A DNA stretch of 64,000 nt. It comes from Mucilaginibacter sp. L196 (GTDB lineage Bacteria > Bacteroidota > Bacteroidia > Sphingobacteriales > Sphingobacteriaceae). Location: NCBI RefSeq assembly GCF_009765905.1, contig NZ_LMUO01000015.1:648019-712018 (forward strand), given 5' to 3'. Positions 16,423 to 24,745 of this stretch are shown here, piece after piece; within the stretch, counting starts at the first letter, position 1; each line of letters opens with the position of its first letter. The notes under the pieces were generated by a model. It did no database searches, was not told where the DNA came from, and saw nothing but the letters and a program-made list of their open reading frames with translations. The translations under genes were made by a program, and so were the position numbers.

Positions 16423-16474
16423 GTTGTACGTTTTTTGTCTAGCTACTTGATACTATGTACTAGCTACTTAAAGA

Positions 16475-18013
16475 TTATTTTCCAATAACTTTTATCAAGT
16501 TAGCATACAAAATAATATCCTGACCGTAAACATCCCTGCGGTATTGCAGTGTGCCGGTGCTATCGGCCCAGCAGGTGATGTAGGTAATGTAAACCGGGAC
16601 TTTTTTATGTAATGATATTTCAGTAGGATCAGGTTTGGCTGTTGCCATATCTTGGGCAATCAGGGTGTATTTTGGGCCATCGCCAAAAAGCTCGTGGGCA
16701 AAATCGAGTGGTTTTTGCAACCTTACGCAACCATGGCTAACCGCGCGCATGCTTTGCGCGAATGGTAGCTGGGCAGGGGTATCGTGCAGATAAACACTGC
16801 TTTTATTCTTGAACAGAAACTTAATTTTACCTAATGAGTTATCGGCACCCGGTTGTTGTTGGAATGAATAATCTGATTTATCAACGCTTGACCAATCTAT
16901 TGATTCCACATCATCAACTTTTTTGCCGTTTTTATAAACATTGATGTTTTTGTTCGACAGATAATAAGGGTCATTAGCTGCTTGTACAATAATTTCCTTA
17001 TTGGCAATGCTTTCGGGTATATTCCATACCGGGTTTACTTCGGCTTCGTAAATCAAGCTGTTTAGTAATGGTGTTTCGTGTACAGGTTTGTCTACCTGGT
17101 CGGTATCCTGGTAGTTCATCAAGTTTTTCGCATAATCCATGTTACGGCCTTTGCCTACGCAAACTTTCATCCCTAAAACAGATCTGCCGCTGTCTATCAC
17201 ATCCAAATGAAAATCAGGAATATTCACGATCACATATTTGTTTTCAGTCGGTTTGTTCTTCCAGCGAAGGCGCTCCAAATTCAGCAATAAAACGCGTTTG
17301 CTTTCTTCGGCAGATAGGCCCGGTAAAACGGTGTTGTTTATAAATGCCTTTTGCAATGCGATGTATTGTGGATCTTTAGATTGTATGCTGTCCAGATACA
17401 CCTTTAAATCTGTTGCATTCAACGCCTGGCTAATGGAGGTGCTGTCAGCTTGTTTGGTTGCGGTAAAATAGCGCCGGTAGATGTTTTTAGGATTGACCAC
17501 TCCATATTGTATGGCGTTTGAATAGTTGATCAATGAGTTGGCAGTCATTAACTCTAGTTCGGCCATATCGTGATAAGCTTGATCCAGTGTTTTAATAGCC
17601 CTTCTGTTGTAGAATTTGGCTACTAATGCACGCACTTCCTGCGGGTGAAATAGATTAGAATCTAAACCCTGATCATTTGCCTGATCATAATAACCGACTA
17701 ATGTTTTTAGTTCGTTATTTTTAAGGTTGGCTAACAGGAAAACAGGCTCGTAATCATGGCTATCATAGAAGTCTTTTATCGCCTCCGGATATTTTAATTT
17801 AGTTTTTTCGCTATCGAGCACACCCTGAAAAATAGTGGCGAATTGGTCAGGATCGAGCTTTCTGAATATCTTGTTTGGTGTTTTTTTATAGAGCAGATTA
17901 GCCATTTCGGAGCGTTTCTTTTTACAGCCCTGAACGCCGATAAATACGGTACAAAGTAATAATAAAAAGAGCGTACGGGTATGGCGTTTAATAAAATTGT
18001 GAGGGGTGGGCAT
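16475..18013 (-). CDS. L,D-transpeptidase YcbB/LdtD-like lipoprotein
   Basis: This 512-residue protein has a signal with lipobox VQGC (about residue 30), so it is probably a lipoprotein. A scaffold region (about 70-260) with DSHDYEPVFL and RLRWKNKPTENKYVIVNIPDF precedes the YkuD catalytic domain. That domain has TPLLNSLIYEAEVNPVWNIP, YLHDTPAQLPF and the signature SHGCVRLQKP (Cys about 429). The arrangement and length match the LdtD/YcbB class, which makes 3-3 cross-links in the periplasm. The gene is convergent with the smaller YkuD_2 enzyme. Confidence 0.88.
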   Translation of the reverse strand: MPTPHNFIKRHTRTLFLLLLCTVFIGVQGCKKKRSEMANLLYKKTPNKIFRKLDPDQFATIFQGVLDSEKTKLKYPEAIKDFYDSHDYEPVFLLANLKNNELKTLVGYYDQANDQGLDSNLFHPQEVRALVAKFYNRRAIKTLDQAYHDMAELELMTANSLINYSNAIQYGVVNPKNIYRRYFTATKQADSTSISQALNATDLKVYLDSIQSKDPQYIALQKAFINNTVLPGLSAEESKRVLLLNLERLRWKNKPTENKYVIVNIPDFHLDVIDSGRSVLGMKVCVGKGRNMDYAKNLMNYQDTDQVDKPVHETPLLNSLIYEAEVNPVWNIPESIANKEIIVQAANDPYYLSNKNINVYKNGKKVDDVESIDWSSVDKSDYSFQQQPGADNSLGKIKFLFKNKSSVYLHDTPAQLPFAQSMRAVSHGCVRLQKPLDFAHELFGDGPKYTLIAQDMATAKPDPTEISLHKKVPVYITYITCWADSTGTLQYRRDVYGQDIILYANLIKVIGK

Positions 18014-18110
18014 ATTACTTACAAATATATTTTTATCGTGTATAGCAATTGCTATACCACAAATAAAAATAGTTTAATTTTACCTTGCTGTATAATAATA
18101 TCTGCTTGTT

Positions 18111-19121
18111 ATGAAAAAATACATTGTGCTGTTTTTGTGCCTGTTTGCGGTTTTAGGGGCATCTGCCCAAAATTTTGACCCGGTAAATAAAAACGCGTCG
18201 CCGGAGGCCAAAAAACTGCTTGCCTATTTGTATAGCATTAAGGGGAAGTATATTATCTCGGGTCAGCATAATTTTAATACACAACTGAATACCTATTCAG
18301 ACAGCGCCTACGCCAAAACCGGGAAATATCCGGCGCTTTGGGGATCGGATTTTATATGGGATTGGAAGACTGACCGCGGACAGGATATTGTAAACGAGGC
18401 GATCAAAAAATGGCATGACGGCTACATTGTTACACTAATGTGGCATGAGGGCAGGCCTACAGATGACCCGCCGTTCGACTGGAAAGAAAGTATACAAGGT
18501 AAGCTTACCGATGCGCAATGGACAGAGTTAATCACGCCAAACACAGAATTGAATAAACGGTGGCTGGCGCAAATTGATGTAGTGGCGGGTTATCTGAAAC
18601 AATTACAAGATGCCCATGTACCTGTATTGTGGCGCCCTTACCACGAAATGAACGGTGTTTGGTTTTGGTGGGGAAATAAAAAGGGCAGCGATGGTATAGC
18701 CAAATTGTGGAAGATGATGTATGACCGTTATACTAATTACTTTCACCTGAATAACCTGATATGGATTTGGGGAGCGAATGGCTTAAGGGATATTCCTTTG
18801 GACGAGGCTTATACTTATAAAGATTATTATCCCGGCGCTAATTATGTGGATGTTTTAGGGGCTGATATTTACCACTTTGATTACGAGCAGAAGGATTATA
18901 ACGAATTAAGAGAACTTGCCCACGGCAAATTAATGGCGCTTACCGAAACAGGCGAACTACCCAAACCCGAAATATTAGCCTACCAGCCCGAATGGGCCTG
19001 GTTTATGGTATGGACGAACTTTTTATGGAGCGATAATACGCTGGATAGGGTGAAGCAGATTTACTCGTTGCCGCAAACGCTCAACCACGATGTAGTTGGT
19101 GCGGAATTGCAACGCAAATAA
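18111..19121 (+). CDS. glycoside hydrolase family 26 (beta-mannanase-like)
   Basis: A 336-residue secreted enzyme (signal ending GASAQ). The GH26 barrel shows ISGQHNF near the start, YPALWGSDFIWDW, VTLMWHEGRP, the acid/base glutamate in VLWRPYHEMNGVWFWWG (about 182) and the nucleophile glutamate in ALTETGELP (about 281). GH26 enzymes cleave beta-1,4-mannans, less often beta-1,3-xylan or mixed-linkage glucan. It is not in a susCD locus; the only neighbour in its transcript is a DinB-like gene two bases downstream. Family assignment is firm, substrate inferred. Confidence 0.92.
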   Translation: MKKYIVLFLCLFAVLGASAQNFDPVNKNASPEAKKLLAYLYSIKGKYIISGQHNFNTQLNTYSDSAYAKTGKYPALWGSDFIWDWKTDRGQDIVNEAIKKWHDGYIVTLMWHEGRPTDDPPFDWKESIQGKLTDAQWTELITPNTELNKRWLAQIDVVAGYLKQLQDAHVPVLWRPYHEMNGVWFWWGNKKGSDGIAKLWKMMYDRYTNYFHLNNLIWIWGANGLRDIPLDEAYTYKDYYPGANYVDVLGADIYHFDYEQKDYNELRELAHGKLMALTETGELPKPEILAYQPEWAWFMVWTNFLWSDNTLDRVKQIYSLPQTLNHDVVGAELQRK

Positions 19122-19123
19122 CA

Positions 19124-19636
19124 ATGAGTAATAAACCCGAAGTTTGGTTACGTGGTCTGTTGGATGGGATACCTGCATTGCTGCAACCTATAGCGCATGC
19201 ATTGTTGCAGGCGAGGGAGGAGGTTGATGAGTTGATGGCTGGTTTCCCGGATCTTTTGTTGTGGGAGAGGCCTGCGGGCATGGCATCGGCAGGATTTCAT
19301 TTGCAGCACATGGCTGGTGTGTTGGACAGGCTTTATACTTATGTTAAAGATGAGCAGCTTAATCAGAAGCAGTTGGATTATTTAGGTGCTGAAGGAAAAA
19401 ATATATCAGTTACAGTAAATCAATTACTTGAGCATTTTAACCGGCAGGTCGACATCGCCATAAAACAATTGAGTGAGACTGATGAAGCTACTTTGACTGA
19501 AGTTAGGGGTGTTGGCCGGGCTAATATACCGTCAACGGTTATTGGTTTGTTGGTTCATAGTGCCGAGCATACCATGCGGCATACAGGGCAGTTGCTGGTA
19601 ACGGTTAGAGTTTTATTAGCAAATAGAAAAGCATAG
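19124..19636 (+). CDS. DinB-like four-helix metalloprotein
   Basis: A 170-residue protein with the helical-bundle pattern of the DinB/YfiT superfamily. Candidate metal-ligand histidines are in FHLQHMAGVLDRLYTY (about 57-61) and in VHSAEHTMRHTGQLLV (about 147-155). Members are often thiol-dependent transferases or stress proteins, but this one's reaction is unknown. The ATG lies two bases after the GH26 stop, so the two genes share a transcript although no functional link is obvious. Confidence 0.8.
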   Translation: MSNKPEVWLRGLLDGIPALLQPIAHALLQAREEVDELMAGFPDLLLWERPAGMASAGFHLQHMAGVLDRLYTYVKDEQLNQKQLDYLGAEGKNISVTVNQLLEHFNRQVDIAIKQLSETDEATLTEVRGVGRANIPSTVIGLLVHSAEHTMRHTGQLLVTVRVLLANRKA

Positions 19637-19645
19637 GCTGTGCGG

Positions 19646-19747
19646 TTCCCCTGTTGAGAGGGGCGGAGGGGTGTGTTCGTCGAGCTGCTTGTAGAAACAC
19701 ACCCCTGCCACTACACAAATCCGGCGCTCCCCCTCTCGAGAGGGTAA
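19646..19747. repeat. dispersed palindrome, CCCCTCTCGAGAGGG type
   Basis: Left part CCCCTGTTGAGAGGGGCGGA with AGGGGTGTGTT is mirrored by AACACACCCCTGCC and CCCCCTCTCGAGAGGG. It fills most of the gap after the DinB gene. Related short hairpins occur around 24408-24441 and 24665-24721. Confidence 0.65.
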
Positions 19748-19810
19748 TAATATACCTACTTACATCAAATCAGATCAAGTTGTTGATTGTTAGTGTGTTA
19801 TAATGTTATT

Positions 19811-20410
19811 TTAAATCTGCCGTTGTTTTAAAGTTTTCATTTTTAATTTCAAGCTGTCTGTTTTTATATTCATTTTTTGTTTTGCGTCTTGTTTGGTGTG
19901 ATTTTTTAAATATACATCTGTAACCGAAACAGCCAAACTTCCAAAAGCGAATAAAGCGGCAGCTACAAAAGCATAAGTCTGTATTCTTGAATTTTTAATA
20001 TTTATACTATTAGACTCGATGATAGAGGCATTGACCGAAATTGTGCTATCTACCTGTAATTTTTGATAATAAAATAATAATCCATTTGCTTTAAGAGTAG
20101 CAAAAGCTAAACCTCTCCCGTTTCGATATCCTTTAGCTTCATTATCTGTTTTAAATTCTAAACCAACGTGTTTTTCTTCCTCCATCGGTTTTAAATACTT
20201 CTCAAAATCTTCCGACTTTAAATCCCACCAAATATCTGCGAGAGTCTTATTTTTAAAATGCTTTGATAGTAGGTCTGTTATATCTTTTTCAATGTTAACT
20301 CCAGCATTTTTAGCTAAATATTCTAATATCTCGAAGTATAAATTCGGGTCAATATCATGAGTGGTTGGTGACTTAATAAAATCTTCTTCTTTTAGTTCAT
20401 CATCTTCCAT
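19811..20410 (-). CDS. hypothetical protein with one membrane segment
   Basis: I do not recognise this 199-residue protein. The N-terminal half is acidic and soluble (MEDDELKEEDFIKSPTTHDI), with a helical region ending GRGLAFATLKANGLLFYYQ. A short linker of Ser/Ile/Asn leads to one hydrophobic segment (about 150-172, TYAFVAAALFAFGSLAVSV). A Lys-rich C-terminal tail follows. The topology suggests a large cytoplasmic N-terminal domain anchored near its C terminus. It stands alone between a repeat and the MFS gene. Confidence 0.65.
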   Translation of the reverse strand: MEDDELKEEDFIKSPTTHDIDPNLYFEILEYLAKNAGVNIEKDITDLLSKHFKNKTLADIWWDLKSEDFEKYLKPMEEEKHVGLEFKTDNEAKGYRNGRGLAFATLKANGLLFYYQKLQVDSTISVNASIIESNSINIKNSRIQTYAFVAAALFAFGSLAVSVTDVYLKNHTKQDAKQKMNIKTDSLKLKMKTLKQRQI

Positions 20411-20468
20411 TTAGCTAATATAATCATTTAGTGTAAATTCATATATTAGTGCCCTTAAGAGGGGAATT

Positions 20469-21695
20469 TTAAAGGTTAAGGTTGCCCTTATTGGTAGCTT
20501 TTAAATATCGATAAAGCACCGAAAATCCTATCGCGGCAACCAAACAAACACCACCCAATATCCACCATAATAAAGCAAAACCACCGCCTACAATAATTAA
20601 ACTGCCGACAGTCGGCGCTAAAATTTGCGCAGCAGACCAGGACATGCTATACAAGGCCGCGTATTCGCCCCGATTATTTTCGGTAGTGCGGGCTATCCAA
20701 AACGAGTTGGTGAAGGGCATGGCCATAATTTCGCCAAGAGTGATGAAGACAATAACTGCCAGCCCCGATAACGAGCTATGCGGTAATACATTCAGCAGCA
20801 CAAAACCGAATCCAACCAATATCACTCCAAAACTGATATAATTTAGCGGATGTCTGCGGCCCTCGAGGCGATGAATTAGGATCATTTCGATCATCACAAT
20901 TAAAATGCCATTTAGTGCCATTAATGCACCAATAACACGCTCATTTAATTGCCACATCGTTTTATAAAACAACGGTTGCATAGTGAACAGTTGAAAAAAA
21001 CAGATGGCAAAAAGCGTGATCAACCCAATAAAAATTAAATAAGTGGTGTCTTTATAGGCTGATGCGGCGTTAGTTTTAGTCTCCGCATTTTTAACCGGTT
21101 TAAGGATTCCTGAGCGGGGTATCAACCTTAATAATAGTACTGCGGCAAACATATTGGTGCAGCCATCTACCCAAAACAATAAATGGTAGTTAAATGATGC
21201 TAAAAAGCCGCCCAGCGCCCCGCCAAATGCCCAGCCGAGGTTAATAGCCAAACGGTTTAGGGAGTAGGAGCGTGTCTTATTCTCCGGCGAGCTGTAATAG
21301 GCTATTGCTGCCGAGTTTGCAGGCCGGAAGGATTCGTTACAAAGGCTGAGGACAAATGCCCCCGCACCCAAGGTTATAAAGGTATGCTGAAAACCTAAAA
21401 TAATGAATAGCACGCCACCACTGAAGAGCGCACCGATTTGCAAATCATAGAAGCCTATTTTATCCGTCAGCTTGCCACCGCCGAATGCGCCGAGGATTGA
21501 TCCTAAGCCAAATAAGCCCATGATGTAACCAGCTTGTATAATTGTAAAGTGTAATTGTCGGGTGCAGTAGATGGTCATGAAGGGGATAACCATGGTGCCG
21601 CTGCGGTTCACCAGCATCACAAGGCACAAGTACCAGCTGTTCAGCGATAAACCGCTGTAGGCTTTTCTGTAGAGTTGGATGGGTGAGGTGAGCAT
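20469..21695 (-). CDS. major facilitator superfamily transporter
   Basis: A 408-residue inner-membrane protein with about 12 hydrophobic segments. The loop 2-3 motif appears as GGKLTDKIGFYDL, the usual G-x-x-x-D-x-x-G pattern. The reading frame extends to an ATG at 21773, but the start at 21695 is preferred. It yields a normal MFS N terminus (MLTSPIQLYRKAYSGL), and a promoter -7 box sits six bases ahead of it. The substrate is unknown; the DHA-like architecture is typical of drug or metabolite efflux. The gene follows aroC in the same direction across a dispersed repeat, so co-transcription with the aro genes is uncertain. Confidence 0.82.
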   Translation of the reverse strand: MLTSPIQLYRKAYSGLSLNSWYLCLVMLVNRSGTMVIPFMTIYCTRQLHFTIIQAGYIMGLFGLGSILGAFGGGKLTDKIGFYDLQIGALFSGGVLFIILGFQHTFITLGAGAFVLSLCNESFRPANSAAIAYYSSPENKTRSYSLNRLAINLGWAFGGALGGFLASFNYHLLFWVDGCTNMFAAVLLLRLIPRSGILKPVKNAETKTNAASAYKDTTYLIFIGLITLFAICFFQLFTMQPLFYKTMWQLNERVIGALMALNGILIVMIEMILIHRLEGRRHPLNYISFGVILVGFGFVLLNVLPHSSLSGLAVIVFITLGEIMAMPFTNSFWIARTTENNRGEYAALYSMSWSAAQILAPTVGSLIIVGGGFALLWWILGGVCLVAAIGFSVLYRYLKATNKGNLNL

Positions 21696-21700
21696 TATTG

Positions 21701-21708
21701 CAAATATA
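21701..21708 (-). promoter_or_regulatory. -7 promoter box immediately ahead of the MFS start
   Basis: TATATTTG on the minus strand fits TAnnTTTG and ends six bases before the chosen ATG, so the transcript would be leaderless or nearly so. This supports the internal start codon over the upstream one. Confidence 0.45.
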
Positions 21709-21767
21709 TAAGTTGTGGCAATAGTTGTTGATGGTGTAGAAAAATCATGTGGGAATGTCCTCTTCCC

Positions 21768-21900
21768 GCTCATTGCCGCGGGGGGCTACTTCTTTTGTCT
21801 TGAAACAAAAGAAGCAAAAATTCAAGACGGAAAAAACCTTCTGCCCACAAGGCCAACTCCCGGCCCGGTTTTCCGTCGGGCCTTTTACGCACTTTTGGGT
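21768..21900. repeat. dispersed element sharing a 34-bp core with 44189-44222
   Basis: GCTCATTGCCGCG (21768-21780) and the 34-base core at 21793-21826 (starting TTTTGTCTTGAAACAAAAG) occur identically at 44116-44128 and 44189-44222. Both copies lie in gaps after gene ends. The sequence beyond the core differs but is CG-rich with imperfect palindromes in both. The frame through the core gives LETKEAKIQ in both copies, which creates false short genes. Confidence 0.65.
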
Positions 21901-21907
21901 TTGTGGT

Positions 21908-23002
21908 TTATCCTAAAATCGCGTTGCGATTTCGCAGCCAATGATCGGCCAAAACTAATGCAGCCATGGCTTCTACGATGACGACTGCTCGGGGCACTAC
22001 ACATGGGTCGTGGCGGCCTTTGCCAGATATTTCGGCGGCGTTGCCTTCGCTATCGATGGTGGCCTGGGCTTTCATAATGGTTGCTACGGGTTTAAATGCT
22101 ACCTTAAACTCTATAGGCATCCCGTTGCTGATACCGCCTTGTATACCGCCTGAGTAATTGGTAATGGTAGTAATATCGCCGGTATGATTTTTAACGAATA
22201 TGTCGTTATGTTCTGAACCCAGCATTTCGCTGCCTGCAAAGCCTGAACCAAATTCAAAGCCGTGTACCGCGTTGATGCTAAGCATCGCTTTGCCTAATTC
22301 GGCATGTAATTTATCAAATACAGGTTCGCCTAAGCCAACGGGGCAATTTTTAACATAGCAGCTGATCTTGCCGCCAACGGTATCGCCAGCTTTGCGGATG
22401 CCATCGATAAATTCGATCATTTCTTCGGCTGTAGCAGGATCTGCGCAGCGGACGATGTTTTCCTCGCGCTGGTTAATAAACTCCTGTACATCGCTTATAT
22501 CTACGTTTGGGGCATTGATTTTACCTACGCTGCTTACATGGGCAACAATTTCAATTCCCTGGCTTTTTAACAACAGTTTTGCCAAAGCTCCTGCTGCTAC
22601 ACGTGCTGCGGTTTCGCGGGCTGATGAGCGGCCGCCACCACGGTGATCGCGGATGCCATATTTGGTTTGGTAGGTGTAATCCGCATGTGAAGGACGAAAT
22701 ACATCTACATTATGGGTGTAATCTTTGGAACGCTGGTCTTCATTAGGTATCAGCATTGCAATTGGCGTGCCGGTAGTTTTCCCTTCAAATACTCCTGAAA
22801 GAATTTTTACGGTATCGCTTTCCTTACGTTGCGTGGTGATTTTGGATTGACCCGGTCTGCGTTTATCCAATTCGGATTGGATGTATTCCAAGTCGACAGT
22901 CAACTGCGATGGGCAGCCATCAATTATTACGCCTATAGCTTCGCCGTGCGATTCGCCAAAAGTTGTTATCCTGAATAATTGTCCGAATGAATTGCCTGCC
23001 AT
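21908..23002 (-). CDS. aroC: chorismate synthase
   Basis: A 364-residue enzyme with signatures [16 protein letters not shown] at the N terminus, [35 protein letters not shown] and a late [20 protein letters not shown]. It converts 5-enolpyruvylshikimate-3-phosphate to chorismate using reduced FMN, the last common step to Phe, Tyr and Trp. It is the most distal aro gene of the minus-strand cluster pheA, DAHP synthase/mutase, aroA, aroC. The 360-base gap to aroA contains three palindromic repeats, so full read-through from the pheA promoter is not certain. Confidence 0.97.
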   Translation of the reverse strand: MAGNSFGQLFRITTFGESHGEAIGVIIDGCPSQLTVDLEYIQSELDKRRPGQSKITTQRKESDTVKILSGVFEGKTTGTPIAMLIPNEDQRSKDYTHNVDVFRPSHADYTYQTKYGIRDHRGGGRSSARETAARVAAGALAKLLLKSQGIEIVAHVSSVGKINAPNVDISDVQEFINQREENIVRCADPATAEEMIEFIDGIRKAGDTVGGKISCYVKNCPVGLGEPVFDKLHAELGKAMLSINAVHGFEFGSGFAGSEMLGSEHNDIFVKNHTGDITTITNYSGGIQGGISNGMPIEFKVAFKPVATIMKAQATIDSEGNAAEISGKGRHDPCVVPRAVVIVEAMAALVLADHWLRNRNAILG

Positions 23003-23069
23003 GATGTTATTGATGTGCAGATTTGCAAATATGCAAATCTGCGGATGTTGTATTTTTTACTTAGAGCGT

Positions 23070-23142
23070 TGTCATGTTGAGGTACTCGAAGCATAAGCGT
23101 AAGGGCCTTTGCCCGCATACTTCGAGTGCCTCAGTATGACAC
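23070..23142. repeat. dispersed palindrome, TGTCATGTTGAGG type
   Basis: Left arm TGTCATGTTGAGGTACTCGA followed by AGCATAAGCG; right arm CATACTTCGAGTGCCTCAGTA ending TGAC is roughly its complement. It lies in the aroC-aroA gap. Confidence 0.7.
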
Positions 23143-23172
23143 CCTTTTGGTTTTACCAATTATTATTTAGTA

Positions 23173-23268
23173 CGTCATTGCGAGGAACGAAACAATCTCT
23201 ACTTAGGCAGATCGACTTTGCATGTTCCTATGTGTAATTTAGAGATTGTTTCGTTCCTCGCAATGACG
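23173..23268. repeat. dispersed palindrome, TGTCATTGCGAGG type
   Basis: CGTCATTGCGAGGAACGAAA plus CAATCTCT is mirrored by AGAGATTGTTTCGTTCCTCG ending CAATGACG. The arms are long and near perfect. It lies in the aroC-aroA gap. Confidence 0.8.
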
Positions 23269-23295
23269 GTGTTATTTACTCTTTTATATTGTTAA

Positions 23296-23348
23296 AGCAT
23301 AAGCGTAGAGGCCTTTGCCCACATACTTCGAGTGCCTCAGTATGACAC
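23296..23348. repeat. half copy of the TGTCATGTTGAGG palindrome
   Basis: It repeats the right half of the 23070-23142 element (GCATAAGCGTAGAGGCCTTTG, then ACTTCGAGTGCCTCAGTATG) with no matching left arm, so it is a truncated copy. Confidence 0.65.
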
Positions 23349-23362
23349 CCTTTTTTAATGCC

Positions 23363-24634
23363 TTAACCTTTTGTCTTTATCTCAAACCCAACTTTTTCCA
23401 GATCACTCCAAAATGCCGGGTAGGATTTTTCCACTACTTTGGCGTCTTCTATTTCCATTTCGGGGATTAGCAGAGCTAGCGGCGCAAAGGCCATTGCCAT
23501 GCGGTGATCCTCGTAGGTGTTGATGAAAACCTTTTCGGGGATATGCTTTTCGCTGCAATCCAGTTTGTACACCTGTCCTTTTTCAATCAGTTTTACACCA
23601 ATTTTTGCCAGTTCGTTTTGAAGGGCTAAAACACGGTCGGTTTCTTTGATCTTCAAAGTTTCCAGGCCGGTGAAGGTAGCTTCGTGACCTAATGCGGCGC
23701 AAACCACGATGACAGTTTGTGCCAGATCAGGGCATTCCTTTAAATCAAATATCTTGCGGAAAATTGGTTTAACTTCTTTTTGTAAATGAACGCCCCCGTT
23801 TTTAAACTGCGAGGTAATGCCAAAATTAGCCATTATCTCGGTTATTACGCTATCGCCTTGCAGGCTATATTGTGTTAATCCGGGTAGGAACAAATCTGCT
23901 TCATCAGCCAAAGCCGCTATGGCGTACCAGTAGGATGCCGCGCTCCAATCCGGTTCAACAGGTAAAACTGTCGGCGCGAATTCCTGGTGCGCAATGCTGA
24001 TCACATTATCATTCCACTGGTGTTGGATGCCTGATTGTTGTAGCATGGCTAAGGTCATTTCTACATAAGGCTTTGACGTTAGGTCGCCTTCAATATGCAG
24101 CTCCAAACCTAAAGGCAATTTGGCGGCAATAAGCAGCAGCGCAGTAATGTACTGGCTGCTGATATTACCTTTTATATTAATTTGGTTAGTAAGCTGTGTA
24201 AAACCTCCCTTTAGCCTCAACGGCGGGAAGCCATCTTGTTCCTTATAAGCTATGTTAGCCCCCAACTGGCGCAAGGCATCAACCAAAATACCTATTGGCC
24301 TTTGTTTCATGCGTTCGCTGCCGGTTAGTATCACCTCATCATCCTGTATAGCAAAATACGCTGTTAAAAAACGCATGGCTGTACCGGCAGGACCAATGTT
24401 TATTTCAACCCCCTCTAAATCTCCCCCGGTAGGGGAGACTTTTTGAAGTTTCCCGTTTAAAATTGAATGCAATGTCACCGTATCAGCCGCATCAGAAATG
24501 TTCTCTACCTTAACTTTTCCGTTGCTCAGGGCTTCTATCACGAGGGCGCGGTTGCACTCGCTTTTTGAGCCGGTAAGTTGTACGGTTCCGTTTGCGGTTT
24601 TAGTTTTTTTGGTGAGGATGATATTCTGGTGCAT
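23363..24634 (-). CDS. aroA: 3-phosphoshikimate 1-carboxyvinyltransferase (EPSP synthase)
   Basis: With the start at 24634 this is a 423-residue enzyme (MHQNIILTKKTK). Signatures are VQLTGSKSECNRALVIEAL, INIGPAGTAMRFLTAYFA, GSERMKQRPI, DLAQTVIVVCAALG with the catalytic Asp, LKIKETDRV and YEDHRMAMAFAPLAL. It transfers enolpyruvate from PEP to shikimate-3-phosphate. An upstream ATG at 24697 would add 21 residues encoded by intergenic repeat sequence and is rejected. Between NGKLQKV and INIGPAG the residues SPTGGDLEGVE are encoded by a hairpin (24408-24441) that resembles the intergenic CCCTCTC repeats, so a repeat may have entered the coding frame. Confidence 0.95.
   Translation of the reverse strand: MHQNIILTKKTKTANGTVQLTGSKSECNRALVIEALSNGKVKVENISDAADTVTLHSILNGKLQKVSPTGGDLEGVEINIGPAGTAMRFLTAYFAIQDDEVILTGSERMKQRPIGILVDALRQLGANIAYKEQDGFPPLRLKGGFTQLTNQINIKGNISSQYITALLLIAAKLPLGLELHIEGDLTSKPYVEMTLAMLQQSGIQHQWNDNVISIAHQEFAPTVLPVEPDWSAASYWYAIAALADEADLFLPGLTQYSLQGDSVITEIMANFGITSQFKNGGVHLQKEVKPIFRKIFDLKECPDLAQTVIVVCAALGHEATFTGLETLKIKETDRVLALQNELAKIGVKLIEKGQVYKLDCSEKHIPEKVFINTYEDHRMAMAFAPLALLIPEMEIEDAKVVEKSYPAFWSDLEKVGFEIKTKG
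24408..24441. repeat. repeat-like hairpin inside the aroA coding sequence
   Basis: ACCCCCTCTAAATCTCCCCC (24409-24428 region) followed by GGTAGGGGAGACT forms the hairpin TCTCCCC-CGGTA-GGGGAGA at 24420-24438. The same CCCCCTCT...TCTCCCCCT pattern recurs in the gap just upstream of aroA (24672-24706). The insert keeps the frame. Confidence 0.55.
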
Positions 24635-24664
24635 GTGGATGTTAGTATAGTTTGATCGGCAGAG

Positions 24665-24721
24665 CGGTTTTACCCCCTCTGTCTCCTTCGTCGACATCTC
24701 CCCCTGATTCCAGGGGGAGAA
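24665..24721. repeat. CCCCCTCT/TCTCCCCC hairpin between DAHP synthase gene and aroA
   Basis: ACCCCCTCTGTCTCCTTCG leads to the hairpin TCTCCCCCTG (24697-24706) and CAGGGGGAGA (24711-24720). It shares the pattern with the in-gene copy at 24408-24441 and could also act as a weak processing or termination site inside the operon. Confidence 0.55.
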
Positions 24722-24745
24722 AGTAGACTAGTATATCGTATTTTA

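Noticed and set aside
21715..21981. An 88-codon plus-strand frame with LETKEAKIQ
   Set aside because: It is made by the dispersed 34-bp-core element and runs over the aroC 3' end; the same peptide appears at 44174 for the same reason.
24635..24697. Extended start of aroA at 24697
   Set aside because: The extra 21 residues come from intergenic CCCCCTCT repeat sequence and do not match EPSP synthase N termini.
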